A stretch of 64,000 nt of DNA, taken from Bacteroidota bacterium (GTDB lineage Bacteria > Bacteroidota > Bacteroidia > B-17B0 > Aurantibacillaceae). Shown here piece after piece: positions 27,012 to 35,495 of the stretch. Below the pieces are notes generated by a model, which worked only from the letters and a program-made list of their open reading frames with translations, did not search any database and had not been told where the DNA came from. Both the position numbers and the translations under genes were made by a program. Numbering within the stretch: the stretch's first letter is position 1; each line of letters starts with the position of its first letter. The stretch lies in assembly GCA_020403265.1 (NCBI GenBank), contig JADBXZ010000002.1:211413-275412 (forward strand). Reading direction: 5' to 3'.

Positions 27012-28130
27012 ATGATAGCAATAGCAAAACCTTATTTGACAGAAGATGAAGCACAAAATGCTTATAATACTATATTGTCTGGTTGGGTAACACAAGGACC
27101 AAAAGTTCAGGAATTTGAAGAAAAATTTGCAAGTTATGTAGGCTCAAAGTATGCTGTTGCGCTATCTAATTGCACAACTGCTTTGCATTTAGCCATGATT
27201 GTTGCAGGCATTAAAGAAGGTGACGAAGTTATTTGTCCAAGTATGAGCTACATTGCTACAGCTAATTGTATCAAATATGTTAATGCTACGCCTGTATTTG
27301 CTGAAGTTAACGAGCATTTTAATTTGGACATCGAAGATGTTAAGAAAAAGATTACCCTAAATACAAAAGCAATTTTGTTGGTTCACCAGATAGGTATGCC
27401 TGCTGATATTGACGCTTTTAAATTACTCTGTGAACAACAAGGATTAAAGTTGATTGAGGATGCGGCCTGTGCTGCCGGATCTGCATATAAAGGCCAAAAA
27501 ATTGGTTCGCATTCAGAATTGGTTTGTTTTTCTTTTCATCCCCGCAAGGTTATAACTACTGGTGATGGAGGCATGATTACCACTAATAATGAAGCTTATT
27601 ATAAACGACTTAAGCTGCTGCGTCAGCATGCAATGTCTGTAAACGATAGAGAAAGACACAATGCAGGTAAAATAATTTTTGAGGATCATTTGGAAGTTGG
27701 ATATAATTATCGAATGACAGATATTCAGGCTGCGGTAGGAATTAAGCAACTTGAAAAACTTGATCACATTGTAAGCGAGAGAAGAAAAATAGCTCAGCAC
27801 TACAATACAGCTTTTGTAAAACTACCGGGTATTAAGGTGCAAACGGAGTCTGATGGTTATTTTACAAATTATCAATCGTACACTTTGCTATTTAGTAAAG
27901 ATGCTAAGCTTAAACGAAATGAGTTCATGGAAAAAATGCTTGCGGAAGGAATATCAACGAGACGGGGAATTATGACAGCTCATAGAGAAAGCGCTTATAA
28001 TTTCGAAAAATATAATTTGCCTTTGTCTGAAATGTATTCTGACAACAGTGTTGTGATACCATTATTCTACCCTATGAAAGCAGAGGAAGTTGAAAAGGTA
28101 ATTACAACTATTGTGAAGTTTTTAAGTTAG
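27012..28130 (+). CDS. DegT/DnrJ/EryC1 PLP aminotransferase
   Basis: A 372-residue sugar aminotransferase. Seen: IAKPYLTEDEAQNAYNTI at the start, SNCTTALH (52-59, with Cys in place of the usual Gly), the cofactor aspartate in IEDAACAAG (D150), and Schiff-base lysine K179 in SFHPRKVITTGDGG. The HPRK-ITTGDGG form is common in 4-keto sugar transaminases such as perosamine synthase. It begins right after the SDR stop, suggesting the SDR makes its keto substrate. It is the third of four DegT-type transaminases here, so the glycan carries several amino sugars. Confidence 0.85.
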   Translation: MIAIAKPYLTEDEAQNAYNTILSGWVTQGPKVQEFEEKFASYVGSKYAVALSNCTTALHLAMIVAGIKEGDEVICPSMSYIATANCIKYVNATPVFAEVNEHFNLDIEDVKKKITLNTKAILLVHQIGMPADIDAFKLLCEQQGLKLIEDAACAAGSAYKGQKIGSHSELVCFSFHPRKVITTGDGGMITTNNEAYYKRLKLLRQHAMSVNDRERHNAGKIIFEDHLEVGYNYRMTDIQAAVGIKQLEKLDHIVSERRKIAQHYNTAFVKLPGIKVQTESDGYFTNYQSYTLLFSKDAKLKRNEFMEKMLAEGISTRRGIMTAHRESAYNFEKYNLPLSEMYSDNSVVIPLFYPMKAEEVEKVITTIVKFLS

Positions 28131-28132
28131 TT

Positions 28133-29593
28133 GTGAGTCATCCATTAAGTAATATGTTATCCAAAGAAAAAGTCAAGTATTTTCTATTTGCATTAGGAAT
28201 TAAGATTTTAATGTATTGCTTTTTGTATTTGGGCTTGGTTAAGGAAAACAATCCTTATTTGGTTGGATTAAACTATGCTTATAAAGATTTTGGCAGCTAC
28301 ATCGGACCACCAGCTAATCTTGTAAATGATGGAACTTATTACGAGTATAACGAAAAGGGAAAGTTGTATGCCTACAAAACACCTGGAACATTGCCTCTCT
28401 ATGGACCAATGTATTATTTTTTCGGCGAATACAAAGCCCAAAACCTATTGATTTTAACTCAGATTTTATTGGAAGGCATCGCAGCTTATTTATTAATTAT
28501 TATTGCTGACTTTCTTTTTAAGAATAAACGAATTAATTGGATGGTTTTGATTCTTAATGGAATTTCAGCCTATGTTTCTTATTATACTATACAAACAACC
28601 AGTGAATGTTTAACTACGTCTTTTCTGATTTTTACAATTTATTTTTTGATAAGATTTTATCAAAATTATTCGCTAAAAGATTTGTTTTGGTGTGGGTTTT
28701 TTGCTGCCTGGGCTTATTTTATGCGCCCAGTAAGTATTTTAATTTTTTTACCTATAATCATTGTCGTTTATAGTAATGTAAAAAGGAGGGGTTTTGATTT
28801 TGTTAATTTTATTAAAGCTTGTTTGATTGTATCTGTAACTTTTATGGTTTCTGAAACGGCCTGGATTTATAGAAATTATAAACTATTGGGAGAATTTGTC
28901 CCGGTTGATCAAAGTCAAAAACAATTTGGTTCACCAAGTATGCAAGCAATCTTTAAGTTGATAACGTCATGGGGTGGCAATAATCAGGCTTGGATTGAGA
29001 AGGGAGAAGCGCATTGGTTTTTTCAACATCCATATAACGAAACAGTAACTCAAAATGAAATGAATTTTCATTGCTTCCCAAAACATGTTTTGGAGACTAT
29101 TCCGGCAGATTCGTTGAATGAAATAAAAAGTAATTTCTTGGTTATCAATGGAAAAAAGTTAGATAGTATATCAACACCAATATCAAATAAAATTATTTCA
29201 AAGTGTAATTATTTTACAGCTAAATATAAATCAGAACACTTGTTCCGTTATCACTTCAGCTCCAGGTTAAGAGTGTTAGCATTGTTTCTTTTTCCTAAGC
29301 AAACATTTAATTTAACATACCATCAACCGGACATGTTAAGTAAGTTGATTAGGTTATTTTTTTTAGTGCATTATTATTTTATTTTATTGATTTTTATAAT
29401 TGGTTTGGTTTTTCTTCGCCCAAATTTTATTTCTCGTAATCTCTTGTTGTTTATACTTTCTGTAATTATACTTTACAGTGTTGTAATGCGATTATCTGAG
29501 AATAGATATTTGGTTACAGTTTTCCCTATAATAACAATGTTCAGTTGTTACACAATTAATCAACTATTAATTAAAATTAAAAAAGTAGAATAA
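28133..29593 (+). CDS. GT39/GT-C-type membrane glycosyltransferase
   Basis: A 486-residue polytopic protein with about ten hydrophobic segments and a large loop around residues 260-390. The early periplasmic loop has YAYKTPGTLPLYGPMY, close to the RxPGxP-type loop of GT39/PMT-like transferases, and YFMRPVSI resembles the later arginine-bearing segment. GT-C enzymes transfer sugars from polyprenyl phosphate outside the cytoplasm. A GtrB-like GT2 upstream could supply the donor. The start is GTG; an internal ATG at residue 8 is an alternative. A Wzy-type polymerase is a less likely reading. Confidence 0.7.
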   Translation: MSHPLSNMLSKEKVKYFLFALGIKILMYCFLYLGLVKENNPYLVGLNYAYKDFGSYIGPPANLVNDGTYYEYNEKGKLYAYKTPGTLPLYGPMYYFFGEYKAQNLLILTQILLEGIAAYLLIIIADFLFKNKRINWMVLILNGISAYVSYYTIQTTSECLTTSFLIFTIYFLIRFYQNYSLKDLFWCGFFAAWAYFMRPVSILIFLPIIIVVYSNVKRRGFDFVNFIKACLIVSVTFMVSETAWIYRNYKLLGEFVPVDQSQKQFGSPSMQAIFKLITSWGGNNQAWIEKGEAHWFFQHPYNETVTQNEMNFHCFPKHVLETIPADSLNEIKSNFLVINGKKLDSISTPISNKIISKCNYFTAKYKSEHLFRYHFSSRLRVLALFLFPKQTFNLTYHQPDMLSKLIRLFFLVHYYFILLIFIIGLVFLRPNFISRNLLLFILSVIILYSVVMRLSENRYLVTVFPIITMFSCYTINQLLIKIKKVE

Positions 29594-30613
29594 ATGGATC
29601 TAAATGGTAAAAGTATTTTAATAACAGGAGGAACAGGTTCTCTTGGTAAGCAGTTAACGAAAACAATCATAGAACGATGGCCTAACTTTAAACGACTAGT
29701 GATTCTATCTCGTGATGAGCAAAAACAATTTCAAATGAACCAGGAATATCCTGATACTATTTACAAAAATATCAGATATTTCATAGGAGATATCAGAGAT
29801 TATAATCGTTTGGTGCGTGCTTTTGAGGGTATCGAATTTGTTATCCATGCTGCAGCAATGAAGCATGTTCCTATCGCAGAATATAACCCTATGGAATGCG
29901 TTAAAACGAATGTGTTGGGCGCTGAGAACATAATTAATGCTTGTTTAGCTACCGGGGTAAAAAATGTTGTAGCATTAAGTACAGATAAGGCAGCAGCTCC
30001 GATTAATTTATACGGGGCAACTAAATTGTGTAGCGATAAGTTGTTTGTGGCTGCCAATAATATTAAAGGTCATCGAGATATCAAATTTTCTGTAGTGAGA
30101 TACGGTAATGTGATGGGATCTAATGGATCAGTCATACCATTCTTTATAAATAGGGCAAAAAAGGATAGGGTTTTACCAATCACAGATTTAAACATGACCA
30201 GGTTTAATATTTCGCTTCAGGAAGGGGTTGATTTAGTGTTGCATGCTCTGGAAACTGCATGGGGTGGTGAAATATTTGTTCCTAAAATACCTTCATATAA
30301 AATAACCGATGTGGCAAATGCAATAGGTCCTAATTGCGAAAAAAAAGTTGTGGGAATTCGTCCCGGCGAAAAAGTTCATGAAGAAATGATAACTCAATCG
30401 GATTCCTTTACAACCTATGATTTAGGAAAGTACTTTGCGATTCTTCCACAAGTAACTAATTGGGATATCAACAATTATGTTAAACACTTTAATGCAAACA
30501 AGGTAGAAGTAGGATTTCAATACAATAGTGGAACGAATAACGAGTGGATATCAACTGACCAGTTAAGACATTTAATAATCAAACATGTTGACGAATCATT
30601 TAAACCAATTTAG
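29594..30613 (+). CDS. pseB: UDP-GlcNAc 4,6-dehydratase (inverting), PseB
   Basis: A 339-residue SDR of the PseB/CapD class. It carries GGTGSLG at 12-18, HAAAMKHVP (85-93), the STDKA motif (129-133) and Y140-x3-K144. These are hallmarks of PseB, which converts UDP-GlcNAc to the 4-keto-6-deoxy-L-arabino sugar, the first step of pseudaminic acid synthesis. The C-terminal part has RPGEKVHEEMI typical of the family. PseC follows after one gene. It lies directly behind the GT39-like gene and starts the nonulosonate block. The call is supported by both motifs and neighbours. Confidence 0.92.
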   Translation: MDLNGKSILITGGTGSLGKQLTKTIIERWPNFKRLVILSRDEQKQFQMNQEYPDTIYKNIRYFIGDIRDYNRLVRAFEGIEFVIHAAAMKHVPIAEYNPMECVKTNVLGAENIINACLATGVKNVVALSTDKAAAPINLYGATKLCSDKLFVAANNIKGHRDIKFSVVRYGNVMGSNGSVIPFFINRAKKDRVLPITDLNMTRFNISLQEGVDLVLHALETAWGGEIFVPKIPSYKITDVANAIGPNCEKKVVGIRPGEKVHEEMITQSDSFTTYDLGKYFAILPQVTNWDINNYVKHFNANKVEVGFQYNSGTNNEWISTDQLRHLIIKHVDESFKPI

Positions 30614-30614
30614 T

Positions 30615-31487
30615 ATGAACTATAGAAAGGAATTAGAGAGCCAAAGTTGGACATTAATAAAGAATTATTTTGATGATGATTTTTGCGATCAATTAAGAAA
30701 AGATTGCTACGCCGCTTCACAAACCAACAACGATTATAGTGATATTCTTTCTAATCAACATCTTAGTTATTTACTAACCAACGAGAAGTTTATTGAATTA
30801 GTTTGTCATTTTTTTGATACAAAGCCTGTTTACTTTGGAGATAGTGGCTATCAAATTGCAAGTGTTGTAAAGCGAATATCTAATGGTTTTCATAAGGATA
30901 GCATTGATAGAAAGAACCCAGATGGTATGGATTGGAAACATGGTTACTCGTTGATCAGATTTGGAATTTACTTACAGGATCATAAAAATTTTTCAGAGGG
31001 ATTGGTTGTTAGAAGTAATTCTCATCACACTCCTGACTTAAAAACAGGAAAGAAGGTTAATGTGCCATCAAAAAAAGGTGATATTATTGCATGGTATTTA
31101 ACAACAACACATTCCGGTAACGCAAAACGAATTAAAGGAATCGATTATCCTGTATTAATGGGCGATGAAACAGGAGGTTGGTTGTCTCACAAATTATATT
31201 ATCATTTGCCAAAATTTTGTATTCAAAAATCGGAAAAGGATAGAGTAGCAATTTTTATAACCTTTGGTACAAATGATGTTCACCTTAAAAGATATCTAAG
31301 TTATTTGAAGCACAGACGCTATATGGTTGAATTGTGGCAGAAGCAGGACTTCATTAAGGAAACCGTAAATAAAATTAATGCACAAAATAAAATTGAATTG
31401 CTTGATTTGAAAGAAGAAGCATTAAAGTTTGATATGCAAAATTTTAAAGAGTATGATTTTGCTAATTATAAAAATTTCAATATTTAA
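30615..31487 (+). CDS. PhyH-like Fe(II)/2-oxoglutarate dioxygenase
   Basis: A 290-residue protein with the jelly-roll features of phytanoyl-CoA dioxygenase-like enzymes. The iron triad is visible as H93-x-D95 in GFHKDS and H166 in TTTHSG, with a basic residue a few positions on (KRI, 171-173) that could bind 2-oxoglutarate. Such enzymes hydroxylate small molecules. I chose ATG 30615 over an in-frame ATG at 30585, because it avoids a 29-bp overlap with pseB and gives the better N-terminus. It sits between pseB and pseC, where no oxygenase is needed in the canonical pathway, so it may hydroxylate a sugar or an acyl group. Confidence 0.75.
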   Translation: MNYRKELESQSWTLIKNYFDDDFCDQLRKDCYAASQTNNDYSDILSNQHLSYLLTNEKFIELVCHFFDTKPVYFGDSGYQIASVVKRISNGFHKDSIDRKNPDGMDWKHGYSLIRFGIYLQDHKNFSEGLVVRSNSHHTPDLKTGKKVNVPSKKGDIIAWYLTTTHSGNAKRIKGIDYPVLMGDETGGWLSHKLYYHLPKFCIQKSEKDRVAIFITFGTNDVHLKRYLSYLKHRRYMVELWQKQDFIKETVNKINAQNKIELLDLKEEALKFDMQNFKEYDFANYKNFNI

Positions 31488-31489
31488 AA

Positions 31490-32644
31490 ATGAATATATC
31501 TTACGGTAAACAATTTATTTCCAATGAAGACATTAACGAGGTTATAAAGAGTTTAACATCTGATTTTTTAACTCAAGGACCAAAAGTTACCGAATTCGAG
31601 TCTAAGTTTGCTGAATATATTGGTAGCAAATTTGCAGTGGCTGTCTCCAACGGAACTGCAGCTTTGCATTTATGTGCCATGGCACTTAATGTTAAGGAAG
31701 GTGTTAATGTTATTACCACGCCTATTACTTTTGCTGCTTCCGCTAACTGCGTTAGATATTGTGGAGGAAATGTGTTTTTTTGCGACATCAATCCTGAAAC
31801 ATTTTTAATTGATACAGAAAAATTAAAACAATTAATTGCATCAAAGCCAAAAGGATTTTTTAGTGGAATTATTCCTGTTGATTTTGCTGGTTTAGCCATT
31901 AATTTGGAAGAAATTAAAAGTATTGCAGATGAAAATGAATTATGGATTATTGAGGATGCTTGTCATGCACCCGGAGGATATTTTAAGGATTCAAAAGGTG
32001 TGACACAATTGTGTGGTAATTCTCAATTTGCTGATCTTGCAATCTTTTCATTTCATCCGGTTAAACATATCGCAACTGGTGAAGGTGGTATGATTACAAC
32101 GAATGACAAAGAGCTATTTGAAAAATTGGTTTTACTTCGTACGCATGGTATTACAAAAAATGAAAATTTGCTTAGCAAAAATGATGGCGGTTGGTACTAC
32201 GAAATGCAAGAATTAGGTTTTAATTATAGAATACCTGATATTTTATGCGCACTGGGGATCTCACAATTGAAACGTGCAAATGAAGGATTAATTAGAAGAA
32301 GGGAGATAGCCAGAAAATATTTTGATGCATTTAAAAACCATCGTGTAATTAAAGTACAACCTATTGAATTACATGTTGGACATGCATTCCATCTATTTAT
32401 TATTCAAGTTTCAAATAGAAGAGAGTTGTATGATTATTTAAAAAGTAAAAATATTTTTGCGCAGGTTCATTACATTCCAGTGCATACAATGCCTTATTAC
32501 AAAGGGTTAGGATATAAAGACGGCGATTTCCCAATTGCTGAGAACTATTATAGAAACTGTTTAAGTATACCAATGTATCCAAGTTTATCTAATAATGATC
32601 AGGAAATGGTTATTAAAACCATCCTTGACTTTTATGGAAATTAA
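31490..32644 (+). CDS. pseC: PseC UDP-4-keto-6-deoxy-GlcNAc aminotransferase
   Basis: A 384-residue DegT-family aminotransferase that matches PseC: the opening ISYGKQFISNEDINEV, SNGTAALH (53-60), IIPVDFAG (127-134), D156 in IEDACHAPG, and Schiff-base lysine K192 in SFHPVKHIATGEGG. PseC transaminates the PseB product to UDP-4-amino-4,6-dideoxy-N-acetyl-L-altrosamine. The reaction belongs to the cytoplasmic pseudaminic acid pathway. It overlaps the next gene by 11 bp. Presence of PseB and the NeuB-family synthase supports the assignment. Confidence 0.92.
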   Translation: MNISYGKQFISNEDINEVIKSLTSDFLTQGPKVTEFESKFAEYIGSKFAVAVSNGTAALHLCAMALNVKEGVNVITTPITFAASANCVRYCGGNVFFCDINPETFLIDTEKLKQLIASKPKGFFSGIIPVDFAGLAINLEEIKSIADENELWIIEDACHAPGGYFKDSKGVTQLCGNSQFADLAIFSFHPVKHIATGEGGMITTNDKELFEKLVLLRTHGITKNENLLSKNDGGWYYEMQELGFNYRIPDILCALGISQLKRANEGLIRRREIARKYFDAFKNHRVIKVQPIELHVGHAFHLFIIQVSNRRELYDYLKSKNIFAQVHYIPVHTMPYYKGLGYKDGDFPIAENYYRNCLSIPMYPSLSNNDQEMVIKTILDFYGN

Positions 32645-33707
32645 GCGTTTAAATTATTTAGACTATCTGAGAGGAGCCGCAGCGGTTGGCATTATGCTTT
32701 ATCATTATCTTTCTTGGTCTCGTGGCCCTTTTAATTCAAGTGATGTGTTTGGCAGAATTGGCATTTATGGTGTTTCTATTTTTTATGTCTTAAGTGGCTT
32801 AACCCTTTTCCACGTTTATTTTAATCAAACGCCTGATAAGGTTGCTATTCTTAATTTTGCAATAAAACGTATTTTTAGAATCGTACCTTTATTTGCTGTC
32901 ATTTCAATTTTATCTATGATTACGCTTAAGCAGCCAATTCCATTGTTACACATTATATTAAATTTAACCTGCCTATTTGGCTTTGTATACCCTGGTGCAT
33001 ACTATACAAATGGTGGTTGGTCTATTGGCAATGAGATGGTGTTTTATCTTTTTTTCGTTTTTTATTTTATTAGTTATCATAAAAATAAGTTATTATATGG
33101 TTTATTGTGTCTGTTTACACTTTTTGTATATGGTTTTTTTGCACATTTCATAATTTTACCAAATCAAACCATAGATAGTCAGTGGCTTTATTATATCAAC
33201 CCATTTAATCAGTTGTTTTTATTCTTAGGTGGTATATTAATTGGAATACTCTCTAAAACCAAAACAGGTTGGTTTAATAACAATACTTGTGTTGTTCTGA
33301 TTCTACTATCATTAATCGCCTTTGTTTTGATTCCTACTGAGCCTACAGATAGAGTATTAATTATAACAGGGATAAATAGGTGGCTGTTTACGTTAGTTTG
33401 TTTTACGCTTTGTTTAGCCTTGTATAATTTAAAAATAGAATTACCAAGGCTATTTCATAAAGTAGGCATTTTTTTTGCTGAAATAAGCTATTGTCTTTAT
33501 TTAGTGCACGGTTTATGTTTTATGTATTCTCAAAAAATTCTAAATTCAACTTTAGAAAATTATCCTGAACGAATTCGATTTTTATTTGCAATCGCGTTAA
33601 CTATTGGTTTTAGTTATCTATCTTATGTTTCTTTGGAAAAATATTTTATAGGACAAGGTAAAAAATTAATTAATAAGGTAAATGGAAAATTTAAAGCGCT
33701 GCACTAA
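32634..33707 (+). CDS. acyltransferase-3 family membrane O-acyltransferase (OafA-like)
   Basis: A 357-residue integral membrane acyltransferase. It opens LNYLDYLRGAAAVGIMLYHY, the defining motif of acyltransferase-3 proteins with the catalytic histidine in the LYHY stretch, and has about ten hydrophobic segments ending with EISYCLYLVHG. These proteins O-acetylate glycans or lipids using cytoplasmic acyl-CoA. I chose ATG 32634 (MEIKRLNYLDYL) over an in-frame ATG at 32595, keeping the overlap with pseC to 11 bp. No SGNH domain is fused at the C-terminus. Substrate unknown; O-acetylation of the nonulosonate or the repeat unit is plausible. Confidence 0.88.
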   Translation: MEIKRLNYLDYLRGAAAVGIMLYHYLSWSRGPFNSSDVFGRIGIYGVSIFYVLSGLTLFHVYFNQTPDKVAILNFAIKRIFRIVPLFAVISILSMITLKQPIPLLHIILNLTCLFGFVYPGAYYTNGGWSIGNEMVFYLFFVFYFISYHKNKLLYGLLCLFTLFVYGFFAHFIILPNQTIDSQWLYYINPFNQLFLFLGGILIGILSKTKTGWFNNNTCVVLILLSLIAFVLIPTEPTDRVLIITGINRWLFTLVCFTLCLALYNLKIELPRLFHKVGIFFAEISYCLYLVHGLCFMYSQKILNSTLENYPERIRFLFAIALTIGFSYLSYVSLEKYFIGQGKKLINKVNGKFKALH

Positions 33708-34875
33708 GTGCATTACTCCTGAAACACACGAGACAATTGTTTTTGATAACAAGGGTGTTTGTAACGTTTGTAATAATATTGCTGTTAAAGATGCAATAAA
33801 TTGGACAGAGAAAAAGATTGAATTAGGAGAACTCATTGAACAGTACAGAGGAAAGTATGATTACGATTGTATAGTACCCTTTAGTGGTGGAAAAGACAGT
33901 GTTTGGACCCTATATTATTTGGTAAAACATTACAAGGTAAAACCATTAGTTGTAAGGTTTGATCATGGTTTCTTAAGACCTAATATTGAAGAGAATACAA
34001 AGCGTGTTCTGAAAAAGTTAGGAGTAGATTTCCATCATTTTACTCCTAACTGGAATGTCGTAAAAAAATTAATGCTTCAGTCATTTTTAGAGAAAGGTGA
34101 TTTCTGCTGGCATTGCCATACCGGAATTTTTTCTTACCCGATGTGGGTAGCCTTAAGATATAATGTGCCTCTAATTTTTTGGGGCGAGCCTTCAGCTGAG
34201 TACACTGCTTACTACTCATATGATCAAGCAGAGGAGGTAGATGAAAAGCGTTTTAACCGTTATGTTAATCTAGGAATTAACGCAGAGGATATGCTGGTTC
34301 GTTTCGGTGGAGATTTAGATCCTAGAGATGTGAAACCATATTCATATCCGCCATTAAAAGAATTACGAAAACTTAATTACAGGTCTGTATGCCTTGGTTC
34401 TTATATTCCTTGGAATGTGAAAGATCAGGTTAAGATTATTCAGGATGAACTAGGTTGGCAGGGTGACGAAGTTGAAAATGTTCCTGAAAATTATACATAC
34501 GAGAAAATTGAGTGTTACATGCAGGGTGTTCGTGACTATATAAAATATATAAAACGTGGTTATACAAGGCCTACACACTTAATGTCTATTGATATCAGAC
34601 ATGATAGAATGAAAAGAGATGAGGCACTTGAATTAATTGAAAAGTATGAAGGAAAGAAACCTAAGAGTCTGGAAATATTTTTGAATTTTATGGGTTTAAC
34701 TGAAAAAGAATTTTTTGACATTGCAATGTCGCATCAGGTTTCGCCATGGAAATTTGACATGGAGTCCACTAAAAATGAAAGCAAACGAATGGAAGATTTT
34801 GATGCTTGGTATAAAGGTGATGGCTTAACTCGAGCAGAGACTGAATTAGTTTTAAAGCGTTTTGGTTTACTTTAA
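33682..34875 (+). CDS. N-acetyl sugar amidotransferase, HisHF-linked (PseA/WbpG family)
   Basis: A 397-residue PP-loop amidotransferase. The four N-terminal cysteines are C7, C10, C27 and C30, and the pyrophosphatase loop SGGKDS lies at 68-73, followed by VRFDHGF. It heads an amidotransferase-HisH-HisF triplet, the reverse order of the 4227-6939 triplet. PseA-type enzymes turn an acetamido group of pseudaminic acid into acetamidino; WbpG needs HisH2 and HisF2 for ammonia. Since it sits amid Pse genes, an acetamidino nonulosonate or its precursor is the likely product (inference). It overlaps the upstream acyltransferase by 26 bp. Confidence 0.9.
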   Translation: MENLKRCTKCITPETHETIVFDNKGVCNVCNNIAVKDAINWTEKKIELGELIEQYRGKYDYDCIVPFSGGKDSVWTLYYLVKHYKVKPLVVRFDHGFLRPNIEENTKRVLKKLGVDFHHFTPNWNVVKKLMLQSFLEKGDFCWHCHTGIFSYPMWVALRYNVPLIFWGEPSAEYTAYYSYDQAEEVDEKRFNRYVNLGINAEDMLVRFGGDLDPRDVKPYSYPPLKELRKLNYRSVCLGSYIPWNVKDQVKIIQDELGWQGDEVENVPENYTYEKIECYMQGVRDYIKYIKRGYTRPTHLMSIDIRHDRMKRDEALELIEKYEGKKPKSLEIFLNFMGLTEKEFFDIAMSHQVSPWKFDMESTKNESKRMEDFDAWYKGDGLTRAETELVLKRFGLL

Positions 34876-35495
34876 TGATTGGAATTATTGATTATGGAAT
34901 GGGAAACTTACTCTCTGTAAAGAATGCAGTAGAGTATTTAGGATTTGATGCAGAGATAGTTTCGCATTCAAATGAACTTCATAATTTCGAAAAATTAATT
35001 CTACCTGGTGTAGGTGCTTTCCCAGACTGCATAAATAACTTGGCAACGAAAGGTTTTGTAAGTGAGTTGCAGAGGGAAGTAATGGAAAATAAAAAACCAA
35101 TTTTGGGAATCTGTTTAGGCATGCAGGTTATGGCAAGAATAGGCAACGAAGTAAGACGAACCGAAGGTTTAAATTGGTTTGATGCTGAAGTTGAATTAAT
35201 GAAAGTTTCAAAAAAAGAGTTTCGAATACCACATGTTGGTTGGGCTGAAACGTTTGTTAAGAAGCACTTCATTTTTGAAGGCATTAAATCCGTTCCTGAA
35301 TTTTATTTTGTCCATTCATTTCATATGAATTGCAATAATCCGGAGGATGTTATTGCTACTGTTAATCACGATAAAGATTTTACGGCAGCGGTTGCCAATA
35401 ACAATATTATTGGGTGTCAATTTCATCCTGAAAAAAGTCAAGAGTTTGGATTGGTTGTTTTGAAAAATTTTATCACCAGAAATTTCAATGCTTAA
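34875..35495 (+). CDS. HisH-like glutaminase subunit, second copy
   Basis: A 206-residue class I glutaminase of the HisH type with the full triad: C80 in GICLGMQ, H184 and E186 in CQFHPEKS. PGVGAF lies at 44-49. It should generate ammonia from glutamine for the adjacent HisF-like barrel. It starts at the last base of the amidotransferase stop and overlaps the HisF gene by 8 bp. As with the first copy, sugar amidination rather than histidine synthesis is the probable role. Confidence 0.9.
   Translation: MIGIIDYGMGNLLSVKNAVEYLGFDAEIVSHSNELHNFEKLILPGVGAFPDCINNLATKGFVSELQREVMENKKPILGICLGMQVMARIGNEVRRTEGLNWFDAEVELMKVSKKEFRIPHVGWAETFVKKHFIFEGIKSVPEFYFVHSFHMNCNNPEDVIATVNHDKDFTAAVANNNIIGCQFHPEKSQEFGLVVLKNFITRNFNA

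Noticed and set aside
28133..29593. Wzy O-antigen polymerase
   Set aside because: The TPGTLPLYG loop and the arrangement of helices fit GT39-like transferases better; no typical Wzy features recognised.
31573..31899. Minus-strand open frame of 108 codons within pseC
   Set aside because: Antisense to a firmly assigned gene with intact active site.
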